This document shows, piece by piece, positions 16,525 to 24,713 of a stretch of DNA of 35,573 nucleotides. The DNA is from a virus: positions 1-35,573 of IMG/VR virus record IMGVR_UViG_3300042381_000175. One strand, written 5' to 3'. Numbering within the stretch: the first letter of the stretch is position 1; every line of letters starts with the position of its first letter. The notes under the pieces were generated by a model that did not search any database, was not told the DNA's origin, and was given only the letters and a program-made list of their open reading frames with translations. Made by a program: the position numbers and the translations under genes.

Positions 16525-17562
16525 ATGGGTGGTGGCGGCGGTAGTCAAAATAGCAAAACAACTACGAGCATTGATCCAGAAATCAAGCCGTATGTTACCT
16601 ATGGTTTAGAGGAAGCTAAACGTCTTTACACAAGTGGCACTCCATCTTTTTACCCTGGCAAGACTTATGTTCCTTCTTCTGAGTCTACTTTAGAGGGTCT
16701 ACGTCAAGCAGAGTCTAGGGCATTGAGAGGCTCTCCTTTAATTGGGCAGGCTCAGGATGTTGTAACGTCTCAGATGGGTTATACAAGCCCATACGCTAAA
16801 CAAATTCAAGACTTAGGGATGTCTGCTGCTGATCCTAGTTCAGCGTTCTATCGTTCAATGATGGAAGGTATGCCGGAGTCTGAGGCTCTTGGTTTGGCTA
16901 GAAGGACAGCTACAGGCCAGTATTTAGAGCCTAGTCCATTCCTACAGGGCGCATTAGGTCAAGCTAACCGTTTGGCCTCTGAGTCTTATCAAGAAGGTCT
17001 GAGAGGTCTGCAATCACAGGCTGCTGCGTCTGGTCGTTATGGCTCTGGTGCGGCAGGACAGCAAATTCAAAAAGGCCAAGATGTATTTGCTAGGTCTTTG
17101 GCTGAACAGAATCAAAAAGCGTACCTTGAGAATTACTTGCAGGAACGTGCTAACCAAGAAGCTGCTATTAAGAGCTTAGGCACAATGGAACAGCAAGGTA
17201 TAGCGAATAGGTTTGCTGGTGCTGGCGGGTTGACTGCTGGTCAGCAAGAAGCATTAAAGACTCAATTATCATCTTTAGGTGCTGCTCAAGGTATTAATGC
17301 GGCTGACTTGGCAAGACAATATCAGGCGGCTACGGCTGCTCCTGGTATGGCTGAGTTGGACTATGCTGATATTGATAAGCTGTTAAAAGTAGGTACAGCT
17401 AGAGAAGGTCAATCAGCAGCAGAATTGAAAGATGCAATGGATCGTTATAACTTTGAGCAGAATTTGCCTTACGCAAAACTTTCTCAATTTGCTAATTTGT
17501 TTAGTTCCGTTCCTCAAGGTGGAACAGTTACTAGTACAGCTACACCATCAGGGGGTAAATAA
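16525..17562 (+). CDS. Internal virion / DNA ejection protein
   Basis: The 345-residue product starts MGGGGGSQNSKTTTSIDPEI, a common beginning for podoviral injected proteins. I prefer ATG 16525, preceded by GAGGTG, over the GTG at 16504 inside the previous gene. The body is Ala/Gln/Gly-rich and helical (AESRALRGSPLIGQAQDV, ESYQEGLRGLQSQAAASGRY), with a coiled-coil centre and a flexible Thr/Ser end. It opens a run of four such genes and probably helps form the channel through the cell envelope. It could also be a minor tail protein. Confidence 0.75.
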   Translation: MGGGGGSQNSKTTTSIDPEIKPYVTYGLEEAKRLYTSGTPSFYPGKTYVPSSESTLEGLRQAESRALRGSPLIGQAQDVVTSQMGYTSPYAKQIQDLGMSAADPSSAFYRSMMEGMPESEALGLARRTATGQYLEPSPFLQGALGQANRLASESYQEGLRGLQSQAAASGRYGSGAAGQQIQKGQDVFARSLAEQNQKAYLENYLQERANQEAAIKSLGTMEQQGIANRFAGAGGLTAGQQEALKTQLSSLGAAQGINAADLARQYQAATAAPGMAELDYADIDKLLKVGTAREGQSAAELKDAMDRYNFEQNLPYAKLSQFANLFSSVPQGGTVTSTATPSGGK

Positions 17563-17963
17563 TGGGTGATCCAGTTACAGCAGGAATGGCTGCTAGTGCT
17601 TTAGGTGGCACTGGAATGGTTAGTGCAGGTGCTTTACCTGGTATTGTTGGCGGTATGGGTGCATTAGCTCCAGCTATCAATCCAGTATCTGCTAGTTTAT
17701 TTAGTGGAATGTCTATGCCAAGCACAATTATGGGCTTAGGTAAGGATATTAGCGCACTTAATACATTTATGAACCAAAACCCTGTCACATCTCGATTGGG
17801 TATGCAAGTTGCTAGTGACTTAATGCAAGGTGCTGCTCCAATTCAAATGCCAGGCGGAGTTCCTGTGTCACGTGGACAGATACAGCCAGCAGACTTTATG
17901 AGCCTATTAAATCCTCAACAGTCACAAGTTATTCGTCCGCAATCTATTTCATTACTGGGGTAA
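17562..17963 (+). CDS. Small hydrophobic virion protein, probably ejection-related
   Basis: The 133-residue product is rich in Gly, Ala, Met and Pro. It has a small-residue hydrophobic stretch over about 5-45 (GMAASALGGTGMVSAGALPG) that could insert in a membrane, and a Gln/Pro-rich C-terminus. It shares TAATG with the preceding gene and is followed 3 bases later by the next one. In related podoviruses, short proteins like this lie in the internal-virion block. I infer a role in DNA delivery. I recognise no specific family. Confidence 0.7.
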   Translation: MGDPVTAGMAASALGGTGMVSAGALPGIVGGMGALAPAINPVSASLFSGMSMPSTIMGLGKDISALNTFMNQNPVTSRLGMQVASDLMQGAAPIQMPGGVPVSRGQIQPADFMSLLNPQQSQVIRPQSISLLG

Positions 17964-17966
17964 TGT

Positions 17967-19463
17967 ATGGCTATTTCTGATTACATTCCTAATATATTTG
18001 GTCAGCAAGGGCAGATGTATGAGGGTTTGTTAAGCCCACAAGATATGTCTGGATTGTCTCAGCGTTCTAATATTGCAGGACTATTAGGAACTGCTGCCGC
18101 ATTGGCTAGTGGGGTGAGTAGGCAAGGCCCTAGACGATCTGCATTGCAAAACATTATCGGTGCTTTGGGTGCTGGTTATGGTGCATCAGGTCAGGCATTT
18201 CAAGGTGGTATAGAGCAGATGGCTAATGCTCAAAAGCTAGCTCAGATGAAATTAGAGTCACAAAAGTTAGCTCAAACTCAGCAAGCAATCAATACGTTAA
18301 TTAACGACCCACGTATAGCAAATGATCCTTTAAAGGTTGCGTATATACGTTCTAATCCTAATGAAGCGTTAAAACTTTATTCTGAGCTATTGCCATTACA
18401 AGAAGCTATGGCTCCTAAGGCAGCTCCTAGTGTAGCCCCTAGTATGGCTCCTGAAGCTCCTGTTGCGCCACAGATGGCTGAAGGTAATGTATTGCCAGGT
18501 CAGGTTGTAACGGCAAAGCCATCAAGAGAGTCTGGTTTAGTTAATCAAAGAGACGTATTAATTAACCAAATTCAAACATTCTCTCAACCTCAGTTTTTAG
18601 GAAATTCTAAAGCTGAAAAAATTATTGAGTCTGCAAATAAATCATTAGAGACAATTAATAAGCAATTAGATAGAGCTTCTGTTGAGTCTTATGACTTTAA
18701 GTCAATGATGAACACAGTGCCTCCAGCATTTAAGCAACGAGTATTGAATTTGCAGCAACTTGCTGAGACTGGTGCTATTGGTGCTAATGACTTATCACAA
18801 CGACTGCAATCTATAGAAAAAGATGCAATAGATTTTGTATCTAAGAAGCAAGATTATACTAATCAAGATCGTCGTGTAGCTGCTGGTTTATTCCAAGGCA
18901 AGCCGATAGAGGAGCTTAATCCTATTGAGTTGATGCAGCTTGAGAATAAGCTGTATGAGATGCGTATTGCTGAGAAAAAGGCAGGTGCTACTAATATCAA
19001 TATGCCTACTGAGTCTGAGCGTACTGCTGGATTCCTTACTAGTCGATTGCAAGGTTCTCTTAGCCAGCTTCGTGCGGTTACTGGGCAATCTCCTACAGCT
19101 GCATCTCCTAATATTGCGGCTGAGGCTGTAAAACTTATAACTGGTTCAGATTACCTTAAAAATCTTGCTAACCCTGAAACACGTCAGCAGGTTGAGGCTG
19201 CACAACTAGAGTTGCTAGATGCTGCATTAACTCTTGGTACTGGTGCTGCATACACTAAAGAACAGTTATTGAACTATCAAAAATCTTACTTCCCACAATT
19301 AGGTGATAAGCCTGGTGCGATTAAAGATAAGACAGATCGTTTAAATAAATTGTTGGAGTCTGCACAAATTAAAGCAGGGAGATCAGCTCCTACTGAGAGA
19401 CCAGCATTTGATATTGATTCCGCTATTAAGCAAGAATTAGAACGTAGGAAAGGAAAGAAATAA
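17967..19463 (+). CDS. Internal virion / DNA ejection protein
   Basis: The 498-residue product opens ISDYIPNIFGQQGQMYEGLL and has a Gly/Ala-rich segment (NIIGALGAGYGASGQAFQGG) followed by long Gln/Lys/Ala helices. A Pro/Ala/Met linker lies at about 150-185, and the rest is helical and charged. The composition suits an injected core protein that refolds in the host envelope. It precedes another protein of the same kind with a TAATG overlap. No lytic transglycosylase or other catalytic motif was seen. Confidence 0.75.
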   Translation: MAISDYIPNIFGQQGQMYEGLLSPQDMSGLSQRSNIAGLLGTAAALASGVSRQGPRRSALQNIIGALGAGYGASGQAFQGGIEQMANAQKLAQMKLESQKLAQTQQAINTLINDPRIANDPLKVAYIRSNPNEALKLYSELLPLQEAMAPKAAPSVAPSMAPEAPVAPQMAEGNVLPGQVVTAKPSRESGLVNQRDVLINQIQTFSQPQFLGNSKAEKIIESANKSLETINKQLDRASVESYDFKSMMNTVPPAFKQRVLNLQQLAETGAIGANDLSQRLQSIEKDAIDFVSKKQDYTNQDRRVAAGLFQGKPIEELNPIELMQLENKLYEMRIAEKKAGATNINMPTESERTAGFLTSRLQGSLSQLRAVTGQSPTAASPNIAAEAVKLITGSDYLKNLANPETRQQVEAAQLELLDAALTLGTGAAYTKEQLLNYQKSYFPQLGDKPGAIKDKTDRLNKLLESAQIKAGRSAPTERPAFDIDSAIKQELERRKGKK

Positions 19464-21073
19464 TGGACTTTTCTAGTGTTTCTACTAAAGACTTAGAGTA
19501 CGCCAAGCAAGGGCAATGGGATAAGGTATCAACCAAGGGCTTAGAGGCTATGGCTGCGGCTAGGGGTATGACTACACAGGATCAGCCTTCTGCTATGGCT
19601 CCTGTGCCTTATTCTCCTGTTGCTGAAACCATACGTTCTGCTGCTGGCGGTCTTACCTTTCAATCTGCTGATGAGTTAGAGGCTGCACTGCGTAGTGGAT
19701 CAATTAGTGGCCCTGAATACACAAAGATACGCGATCAACTTAGAGCGCAACAAGGTCAATTCCGTCAAGAAAGGCCAGGACAAGCATTAGCCGCTGATAT
19801 TGGTGGTTCTTTGATTGCTCCTATAGGTGCGATTACAAAGCCTATAACACGAGGATTAGGTATAGGTGGTGATGTTGCGCTAGGTACTGGAATGGGTGCT
19901 GCTACTGGTATAGGAATGGCTCCTACAATGGAACAAGCTCCAGAGGAAGCAATAAAAGGCGGTTTAATGGGTGGTTTGTTTGCTGGTGGTGCAAGTGGCG
20001 CAGGTAGATTATTAGCTCCTAATATACGTCCTGAAGCTGCTGCATTACGTGAGCAAGGCATCCCAATGACACCAGGTTCGGCTTTTGGTGGCAGGATTCA
20101 ACAATTAGAACAGTCGGCTGAGAGTATTCCTGTTCTTGGTCGTATTGTTACTGGTGCTAGAGAAAAACAATTTCAAAAGTTCAATGAAGCTGCATACAAT
20201 AAAGTATTAAGTAATCTTGATCCTAAGTTAAAAGTTCCTGCTAATGTTGGCGGTAGAGATGCATTTAACTTTGTAGAGTCACAAATACAAAAGCAGTATG
20301 ACGCTGTAGTTCCTACTTTGAGAATTCAATATACACCAAGAGTTGAGCAATCTTTTGATGCGATAAAGAAGCGTTATTCTGGCACTAAATTACCTGAAGA
20401 TTTGCGTAAAGGATTTGAGTCTTATGTAGATGGCTTAAAGATTGATTTTTCTGCTACTCAGGTAATGAATGGACGTAGAGCACAAGCTATTAAGCAAGAC
20501 TTAGGTGATATGGCATCTGCTTACTCGCAAGAGACAGGTGCTAATAAGTTGCTAGGCAGTGCTTATCGTGATCTACAAGGTTTATACATGAACCTAATGA
20601 AGAATCAAAACCCTGCTGCTGCTAAGGATCTTAATAAAGCAGATTCAGCATACCGTGACTTTGTTAGAGTTCAAACGGCTGTTGCGAAAACACGTGGCGA
20701 AGAAGGTGTATTTACTCCTGCCCAATTAGAGTCTGCTGTACGCCAAGCTGATCGTTCTGTTCGTAAAGGAGCGTTTGCTAGAGGTGCTGCTCCTATGCAG
20801 GATTTATCTGGTACTGGTGTGAGTATATTAGGGACTAAAGTTCCTGATAGTGGCACTGCTGGTCGTGGCATGACTGCTGCGTTAGCTACCGGAGGTGCTT
20901 CTATGATTGATCCTCGTATGGCTGCTTTAACTGGATTAGCTACATTGCCTTATTTTGGTGCTGGTGAAAAATTAATGTTTTCTCCAAGAAACCCAACATT
21001 TTCAGAAGCAGTTCAAAGGGCTAGAGCTGCTAGTCCATTCGCAATTCCTGGCTTGCTCGGATTAACTCAATAG
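19463..21073 (+). CDS. Large internal virion / DNA ejection protein
   Basis: The 536-residue product opens with DFSSVSTKDLEYAKQGQWDK and a second VSTKGLEAM copy, a short motif common at the front of podoviral injected proteins. About 100-175 is very rich in Gly/Ala/Ile (GGDVALGTGMGAATGIGMAP, GGLMGGLFAGGASGAG), which could span membranes. The rest is helical. A late Gly/Ala stretch lies before a basic C-terminus. It ends the ejection block and is followed by a fibre gene after a 7-base gap with AGGTG. Confidence 0.75.
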   Translation: MDFSSVSTKDLEYAKQGQWDKVSTKGLEAMAAARGMTTQDQPSAMAPVPYSPVAETIRSAAGGLTFQSADELEAALRSGSISGPEYTKIRDQLRAQQGQFRQERPGQALAADIGGSLIAPIGAITKPITRGLGIGGDVALGTGMGAATGIGMAPTMEQAPEEAIKGGLMGGLFAGGASGAGRLLAPNIRPEAAALREQGIPMTPGSAFGGRIQQLEQSAESIPVLGRIVTGAREKQFQKFNEAAYNKVLSNLDPKLKVPANVGGRDAFNFVESQIQKQYDAVVPTLRIQYTPRVEQSFDAIKKRYSGTKLPEDLRKGFESYVDGLKIDFSATQVMNGRRAQAIKQDLGDMASAYSQETGANKLLGSAYRDLQGLYMNLMKNQNPAAAKDLNKADSAYRDFVRVQTAVAKTRGEEGVFTPAQLESAVRQADRSVRKGAFARGAAPMQDLSGTGVSILGTKVPDSGTAGRGMTAALATGGASMIDPRMAALTGLATLPYFGAGEKLMFSPRNPTFSEAVQRARAASPFAIPGLLGLTQ

Positions 21074-21080
21074 GTGCAAC

Positions 21081-22133
21081 ATGGCAAAGAATAAAATATC
21101 TGAATGGAGTAATGTTCCTTCAAATAACACTGATGTTGGTGATATTAATATTGCGGAAGGTTGTGCTCCTAGCAATATAAACAATGCGCTACGAGAAATT
21201 ATGGCGCAAGTTAAGGATATGCAAACCGGAGCAGATGCTGATAACTTCGTTGTTGGCGGTGCAATGACTTGTACAGGTGCTGCTGTATTTTCTAGCACTG
21301 TATCTATCGGTACTGCTTTAGCGGTTACTAGTGGTGGTACAGGTTTAGCTACTCTAGCTGCTGGTGATATTCTATATGCCAGTGGTGCGAATACTTTAGC
21401 TAAATTGGCTACTGCTAGCACGACAACTAGCGTTCTATTGTCAGGTAATACGGCTCCTACGTGGGGTAAGGTTGCTTTAGCTTCTGCTGTATCTGGAACA
21501 TTACCAGTTGCTAATGGCGGTACAGGTCAGACATCAGCATCTGCGGCTATTAATGCGCTTGTGCCTACTCAGACAAGTAATTCAGGTAAGTATCTAAAGA
21601 CAGACGGTACTAGCGTATCGTGGGAAGATGTCACTGCTGGCGGTGTAGGAACGGTTACAGAGGTTCAATCTGGTAACGGTATGAACTTCACCACAATCAC
21701 AGGCACTGGTGCTGTGACGATGGGTACTCCTAGCACGTTGACTAGTTCTACTTCAAATGCAGTTACAGCGACATCTCATACTCATGCAGTTACTTTCCCA
21801 AATACAATAACAAGCGTTAATGGTGCTTCTACTGGAGCTATAACAGTAACTTATGCTATTAATGCTAGTGCTGAATATGGTGCTGTTGGAACGTATGCTT
21901 TCTTGGCTTTAGTAAATACGGCTGGTATTATCGAAGGTGGAACATACGCAGGAGCTGATTTACGTCCTGCTGGTTTGCATACAGCATCTACAACATTCCA
22001 GAACGACACAACAGCAAACAGTGATCTTACTAATGGCTCTACTGCGCTTAGTGGCACTTGGAAGGCTATGGGTAGGTCTAATGCTTCAGCTTCAACTCGT
22101 TATAGAGCGACATTGTTTCTTAGAATCTCATAA
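21081..22133 (+). CDS. Tail fibre / receptor-binding protein
   Basis: The 350-residue product starts KNKISEWSNVPSNNTDVGDI, then has APSNINNALREIMAQVKDMQ, a typical virion-anchoring N-terminus of podoviral fibres. Two shaft units with VTSGGTGLATLAAGDILYAS and VANGGTGQTSASAAINALVP are standard fibre repeats. The C-terminal half is Ser/Thr-rich beta structure and ends ASTRYRATLFLRIS, probably the receptor-binding head. It would recognise the host surface. The stop shares TAATG with the next gene. Confidence 0.85.
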   Translation: MAKNKISEWSNVPSNNTDVGDINIAEGCAPSNINNALREIMAQVKDMQTGADADNFVVGGAMTCTGAAVFSSTVSIGTALAVTSGGTGLATLAAGDILYASGANTLAKLATASTTTSVLLSGNTAPTWGKVALASAVSGTLPVANGGTGQTSASAAINALVPTQTSNSGKYLKTDGTSVSWEDVTAGGVGTVTEVQSGNGMNFTTITGTGAVTMGTPSTLTSSTSNAVTATSHTHAVTFPNTITSVNGASTGAITVTYAINASAEYGAVGTYAFLALVNTAGIIEGGTYAGADLRPAGLHTASTTFQNDTTANSDLTNGSTALSGTWKAMGRSNASASTRYRATLFLRIS

Positions 22134-22534
22134 TGCAATACAGAAACCCTGTTTACACTGCTGATGGAAGAATAAATTGCGAGATAAACCATAATTATTA
22201 TGGTTGGATTCCATTTACTGCTGATGCTAACGATATTGAAAATCATGGTAAAGAATTATTTGATGCCATATTAAAAGATGGTGGCGTTAAAGATTATGAA
22301 AAACCAGACAATTTAAGTGAAATAGTTAAAGCAGAAAGAGATGCTTACATGGAAAAGATTGAACTTACAGATCAGCAGATAGACCATATCGCAGAGAAAG
22401 CAGCCGAGGTAGCTTTTAAGAAGATATATGAGGAAGTGGGTCGCTCTGTAGTTAAAAAGATATTATGGATTGTTGGTGCTGGTGCTCTAGGTTTAATGTT
22501 CTGGATGGCTGGTAACGGTCAATTGCCTAAGTAA
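22133..22534 (+). CDS. Fibre-adjacent protein fused to a C-terminal membrane segment
   Basis: The 133-residue product has two parts. Residues 1 to about 58 (YRNPVYTADGRINCEINHNY, then GWIPFTADANDIENHG) resemble short proteins encoded after tail fibres. Residues about 75-133 (ELTDQQIDHIAEKAAEVAFK, then a basic EVGRSVVKK) lead into one transmembrane segment, LWIVGAGALGLMFWMAG. The second part resembles separate small membrane proteins in other phages. It may be a gene fusion. Position before the endolysin allows a holin-like role, but only one membrane segment is present. Confidence 0.65.
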   Translation: MQYRNPVYTADGRINCEINHNYYGWIPFTADANDIENHGKELFDAILKDGGVKDYEKPDNLSEIVKAERDAYMEKIELTDQQIDHIAEKAAEVAFKKIYEEVGRSVVKKILWIVGAGALGLMFWMAGNGQLPK

Positions 22535-22536
22535 AT

Positions 22537-23229
22537 GTGGATCCGTTTACACTTCTTGCGCTTGCGAATGCTGCTGTTAGTGCCTGTAAACAAGGCTGCA
22601 AGTTATATAAAGATATTAAAGGTGCGGCTGGAGACGTTAAGGAAGTCTTAGATGATTTAAAAGTTCAATTTTCTAAGATACCTAACCCTAGTAACCAGCA
22701 AAAAATACAGTTTAACGAAGAAGTACAGAGGGTTCAGCATATAGCTAAGGCTGATCCTAACGATACGATTACTCAGATTGGCGACCATTTAGGTAAGTTC
22801 TTTGATGTATTAGACCAGATTGAAAACATATTCTGGAATGAAGAAAAGAACGCTAAACAGGTATACAAGGGTGAGTTATCGGTTAGTCGTAGAGCACTTC
22901 AGAGAGTATTGATTAGATCGCGTTTAGACCAGCTACAAGCCGAGATCAGAGAGGAGATGGTGTATAACACTCCTCAAGAATTAGGCGACTTATGGACTCG
23001 TTTTGAGAAGATGCGTGATAAAGTATTAGCAGAGCAGAAAGTAGCAAAAGATCAAGAATTAAGAGATATACAAAAAGCCGAAGCTAAAAAACGCAGAATG
23101 ATTAGGGAGATAAAAGAACAGATTACCTATTTTGGTGCTGTTCTTTTTGTCACATTATGGCTAGTAAGCGTCCTAGTGATGATAAGGATGAGCCACACGT
23201 ACCGTGGACTCTCTTGGTATGTTTATTAG
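22537..23229 (+). CDS. Conserved coiled-coil membrane protein near the lysis genes
   Basis: The 230-residue product starts MDPFTLLALANAAVSACKQG and is mainly charged helix to about residue 195, then has one transmembrane segment, about 198-217 (FGAVLFVTLWLVSVLVMI). GTG at 22537 is used; the ATG at 22535 is in another frame. A protein family with this layout (KLYKDIKGAAGDVKEVLDDL, then VYKGELSVSRRALQRV) is common in environmental podoviruses, without known function. The 3' end is overlapped by 73 bases by the next gene. A lysis-timing role is possible. Confidence 0.72.
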   Translation: MDPFTLLALANAAVSACKQGCKLYKDIKGAAGDVKEVLDDLKVQFSKIPNPSNQQKIQFNEEVQRVQHIAKADPNDTITQIGDHLGKFFDVLDQIENIFWNEEKNAKQVYKGELSVSRRALQRVLIRSRLDQLQAEIREEMVYNTPQELGDLWTRFEKMRDKVLAEQKVAKDQELRDIQKAEAKKRRMIREIKEQITYFGAVLFVTLWLVSVLVMIRMSHTYRGLSWYVY

Positions 23230-23402
23230 TAATGGCTTTGGTTTTTGTCATTGCTTTGCCTATAGTGGGCATTACGTTAATGGATGCCAATAACGCTACG
23301 AATGCTGCGTTGACTGAAGTTAGGCGTATGCGTGAACTACGATTACAAATACTGAAGGAAAGAGATGATTACCGTCAGTCAGTTGAAACAACTACTCCCT
23401 AA
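23157..23402 (+). CDS. Small single-span membrane protein (holin candidate)
   Basis: The 81-residue product has a charged N-terminus (MASKRPSDDKDEPHVPW), one long hydrophobic segment (about 17-42, LLVCLLVMALVFVIALPIVG) and a charged helical tail. The gene overlaps its neighbours by 73 and 38 bases in other frames. Such proteins sit just before the endolysin in related phages. A single-span holin or a lysis regulator would fit. No strong ribosome site precedes the ATG, so translation may be coupled to the gene before. Confidence 0.65.
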   Translation: MASKRPSDDKDEPHVPWTLLVCLLVMALVFVIALPIVGITLMDANNATNAALTEVRRMRELRLQILKERDDYRQSVETTTP

Positions 23403-23985
23403 AAATCCGTATGTCGAGCACTGGCATCATGCCTTAGAGCAGTTATTCCCCGATTACGATATTAATACGCCTAAACGTATGGCTGCTTTTATCGCTCAAT
23501 GTGCTCATGAGTCTGGTGGTTTTATGGTTCTTAAAGAGAATCTAAACTACAAACCAGCAACACTACGAAAAATCTTCCCTAAATATTTCCCGACTGATGA
23601 ATTGGCTAATAAGTATTGCTCAAAGCCTAATAAACAGGAGGCTATTGCAAATCGTGTTTACGCTAGTCGGATGGGGAATGGTGACGAGTCTAGTGGTGAT
23701 CCTGCTCGTTGGATTGGCAGAGGTCTTATCCAGCTTACTGGTCGTTCAAATTATCAAGCGTTTGCTGATTCTTTAGAGATGAACATTAACGATGTACCAG
23801 AGTATCTAGCCACGTTTGAAGGTGCTGCTCAGTCTGCCTGTTGGTTTTGGGAGACGAATAAGCTAAATCAATGGGCTGATGCTGGTGATATTCTTACATT
23901 AACTAAGCGTATTAATGGGGGCACAATTGGACTCGAAGATCGTAAAAAGCACTATGACCATGCTTTGCATGTGCTTGCTGCTTAA
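23365..23985 (+). CDS. Endolysin, glycoside hydrolase family 19
   Basis: The 206-residue product is a single GH19 catalytic domain. AAFIAQCAHESGGFMVLKEN carries the catalytic Glu (E49) and a second acidic residue (E58). RWIGRGLIQLTGRSNYQ is the substrate-binding signature of chitinase-like lysins. It cuts the glycan backbone of peptidoglycan at the end of infection. No signal peptide or membrane segment is present, so it needs a holin to cross the inner membrane. AAGGAAAG precedes ATG 23365 inside the gene before. Confidence 0.93.
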   Translation: MITVSQLKQLLPKNPYVEHWHHALEQLFPDYDINTPKRMAAFIAQCAHESGGFMVLKENLNYKPATLRKIFPKYFPTDELANKYCSKPNKQEAIANRVYASRMGNGDESSGDPARWIGRGLIQLTGRSNYQAFADSLEMNINDVPEYLATFEGAAQSACWFWETNKLNQWADAGDILTLTKRINGGTIGLEDRKKHYDHALHVLAA

Positions 23986-24121
23986 TGCTTGTCAGGATAG
24001 ATTTCGATATAAGTGTCAAGACCCTGCTAACTGGGAGGCCACAGATTGTAAGCCACCTATATGTACAGCTACGCAAACCTGCCCTGACGATGTAACTAAA
24101 CCTGAGAAGGTGGCTAAATGA
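23915..24121 (+). CDS. Small lipoprotein in the lysis region
   Basis: The 68-residue product has a lipoprotein-type signal (basic residues K8 and K11, hydrophobic TMTMLCMCLLL, lipobox LNAC with C26). The mature part is Cys-rich (CQDRFRYKCQDPANW, DCKPPICTATQTC). This short secreted pattern is familiar next to phage lysins, but I know no function. The gene overlaps the endolysin by 71 bases in another frame. ATG 23915 gives the basic n-region; the ATG at 23954 is an alternative. It is not the outer spanin of the Rz pair, which lies further on, but could assist envelope disruption. Confidence 0.65.
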   Translation: MGAQLDSKIVKSTMTMLCMCLLLNACQDRFRYKCQDPANWEATDCKPPICTATQTCPDDVTKPEKVAK

Positions 24122-24546
24122 ACGAGGAAAGTCTAAACGCCTGGCTAAAGTTTGCTATCGGTATCTGCTTTTGCATGATCCTAATGATGATGGCTAGTCT
24201 GTCTATGTACAGCGTGGTATTTGTAACTCAGCCTATGAGTGGCATGGCTCCAGCAGATAAGCAGTTCTTCCTGTTGCTATCAGATATGTCTAAGTACATT
24301 CTCGGTGCTTTGGCTACGTTGATCGCCGTTAAGGGTAAGGATCAGTTCGTACCGCCTAATCTAACGACTCCTAAAGAGCGTGAAGATGCTATGAAAGGTG
24401 AGTCTAAACCTGCTCCTGTAATGACAACTACCACAACTGTAGTACGTCAAGAGCCATCATTAGAATCAGTATCATCTGCTCCTATAGTAAGTATGGGATT
24501 TGGCGGTAAACCTGCTCCACCTGCTGCACCACAACCGGAGATTTAA
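24118..24546 (+). CDS. Two-span membrane protein (holin candidate)
   Basis: The 142-residue product has two hydrophobic segments, about 10-37 (FAIGICFCMILMMMASLSMY) and about 58-73 (MSKYILGALATLIAVKG). A Pro/Thr/Ala-rich soluble tail of about 70 residues follows. The layout (N-terminus WLKFAIGIC, then VVFVTQPM and a second membrane span) is frequent in phages beside lysins, where it is a holin candidate. ATGA overlap with the preceding lipoprotein gene gives coupled translation. With three other membrane proteins nearby, the true holin cannot be named from the sequence. Confidence 0.68.
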   Translation: MNEESLNAWLKFAIGICFCMILMMMASLSMYSVVFVTQPMSGMAPADKQFFLLLSDMSKYILGALATLIAVKGKDQFVPPNLTTPKEREDAMKGESKPAPVMTTTTTVVRQEPSLESVSSAPIVSMGFGGKPAPPAAPQPEI

Positions 24547-24548
24547 TT

Positions 24549-24713
24549 ATGCGATTTAATGTCAGTGTACTAGTACTATTAGCTGCGTTTAGTGCTAATA
24601 GCTATGCAGGTGGGGAACTAAAGAAGGTTTGCCACGATGAAAAAGGTAAACAAGTCTGTAAAACTATCAAGGTTCATAAGAAGCTCGAAGGTACTAAAGT
24701 TCCTACTAAATGA
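24549..24713 (+). CDS. Small secreted protein with two cysteines
   Basis: This short gene encodes 54 residues. Residues 1-20 form a clear signal peptide (MRFNVSVLVLLAAFSANSYA) with probable cleavage after A20. The mature part, about 34 residues, is basic and has C28 and C37, which could form a disulfide in the periplasm. It follows the holin candidate by two bases with GGAG as ribosome site, and its TGA overlaps the Rz start as ATGA. Position and coupling imply a lysis or envelope role. I know no characterised homologue. Confidence 0.7.
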   Translation: MRFNVSVLVLLAAFSANSYAGGELKKVCHDEKGKQVCKTIKVHKKLEGTKVPTK

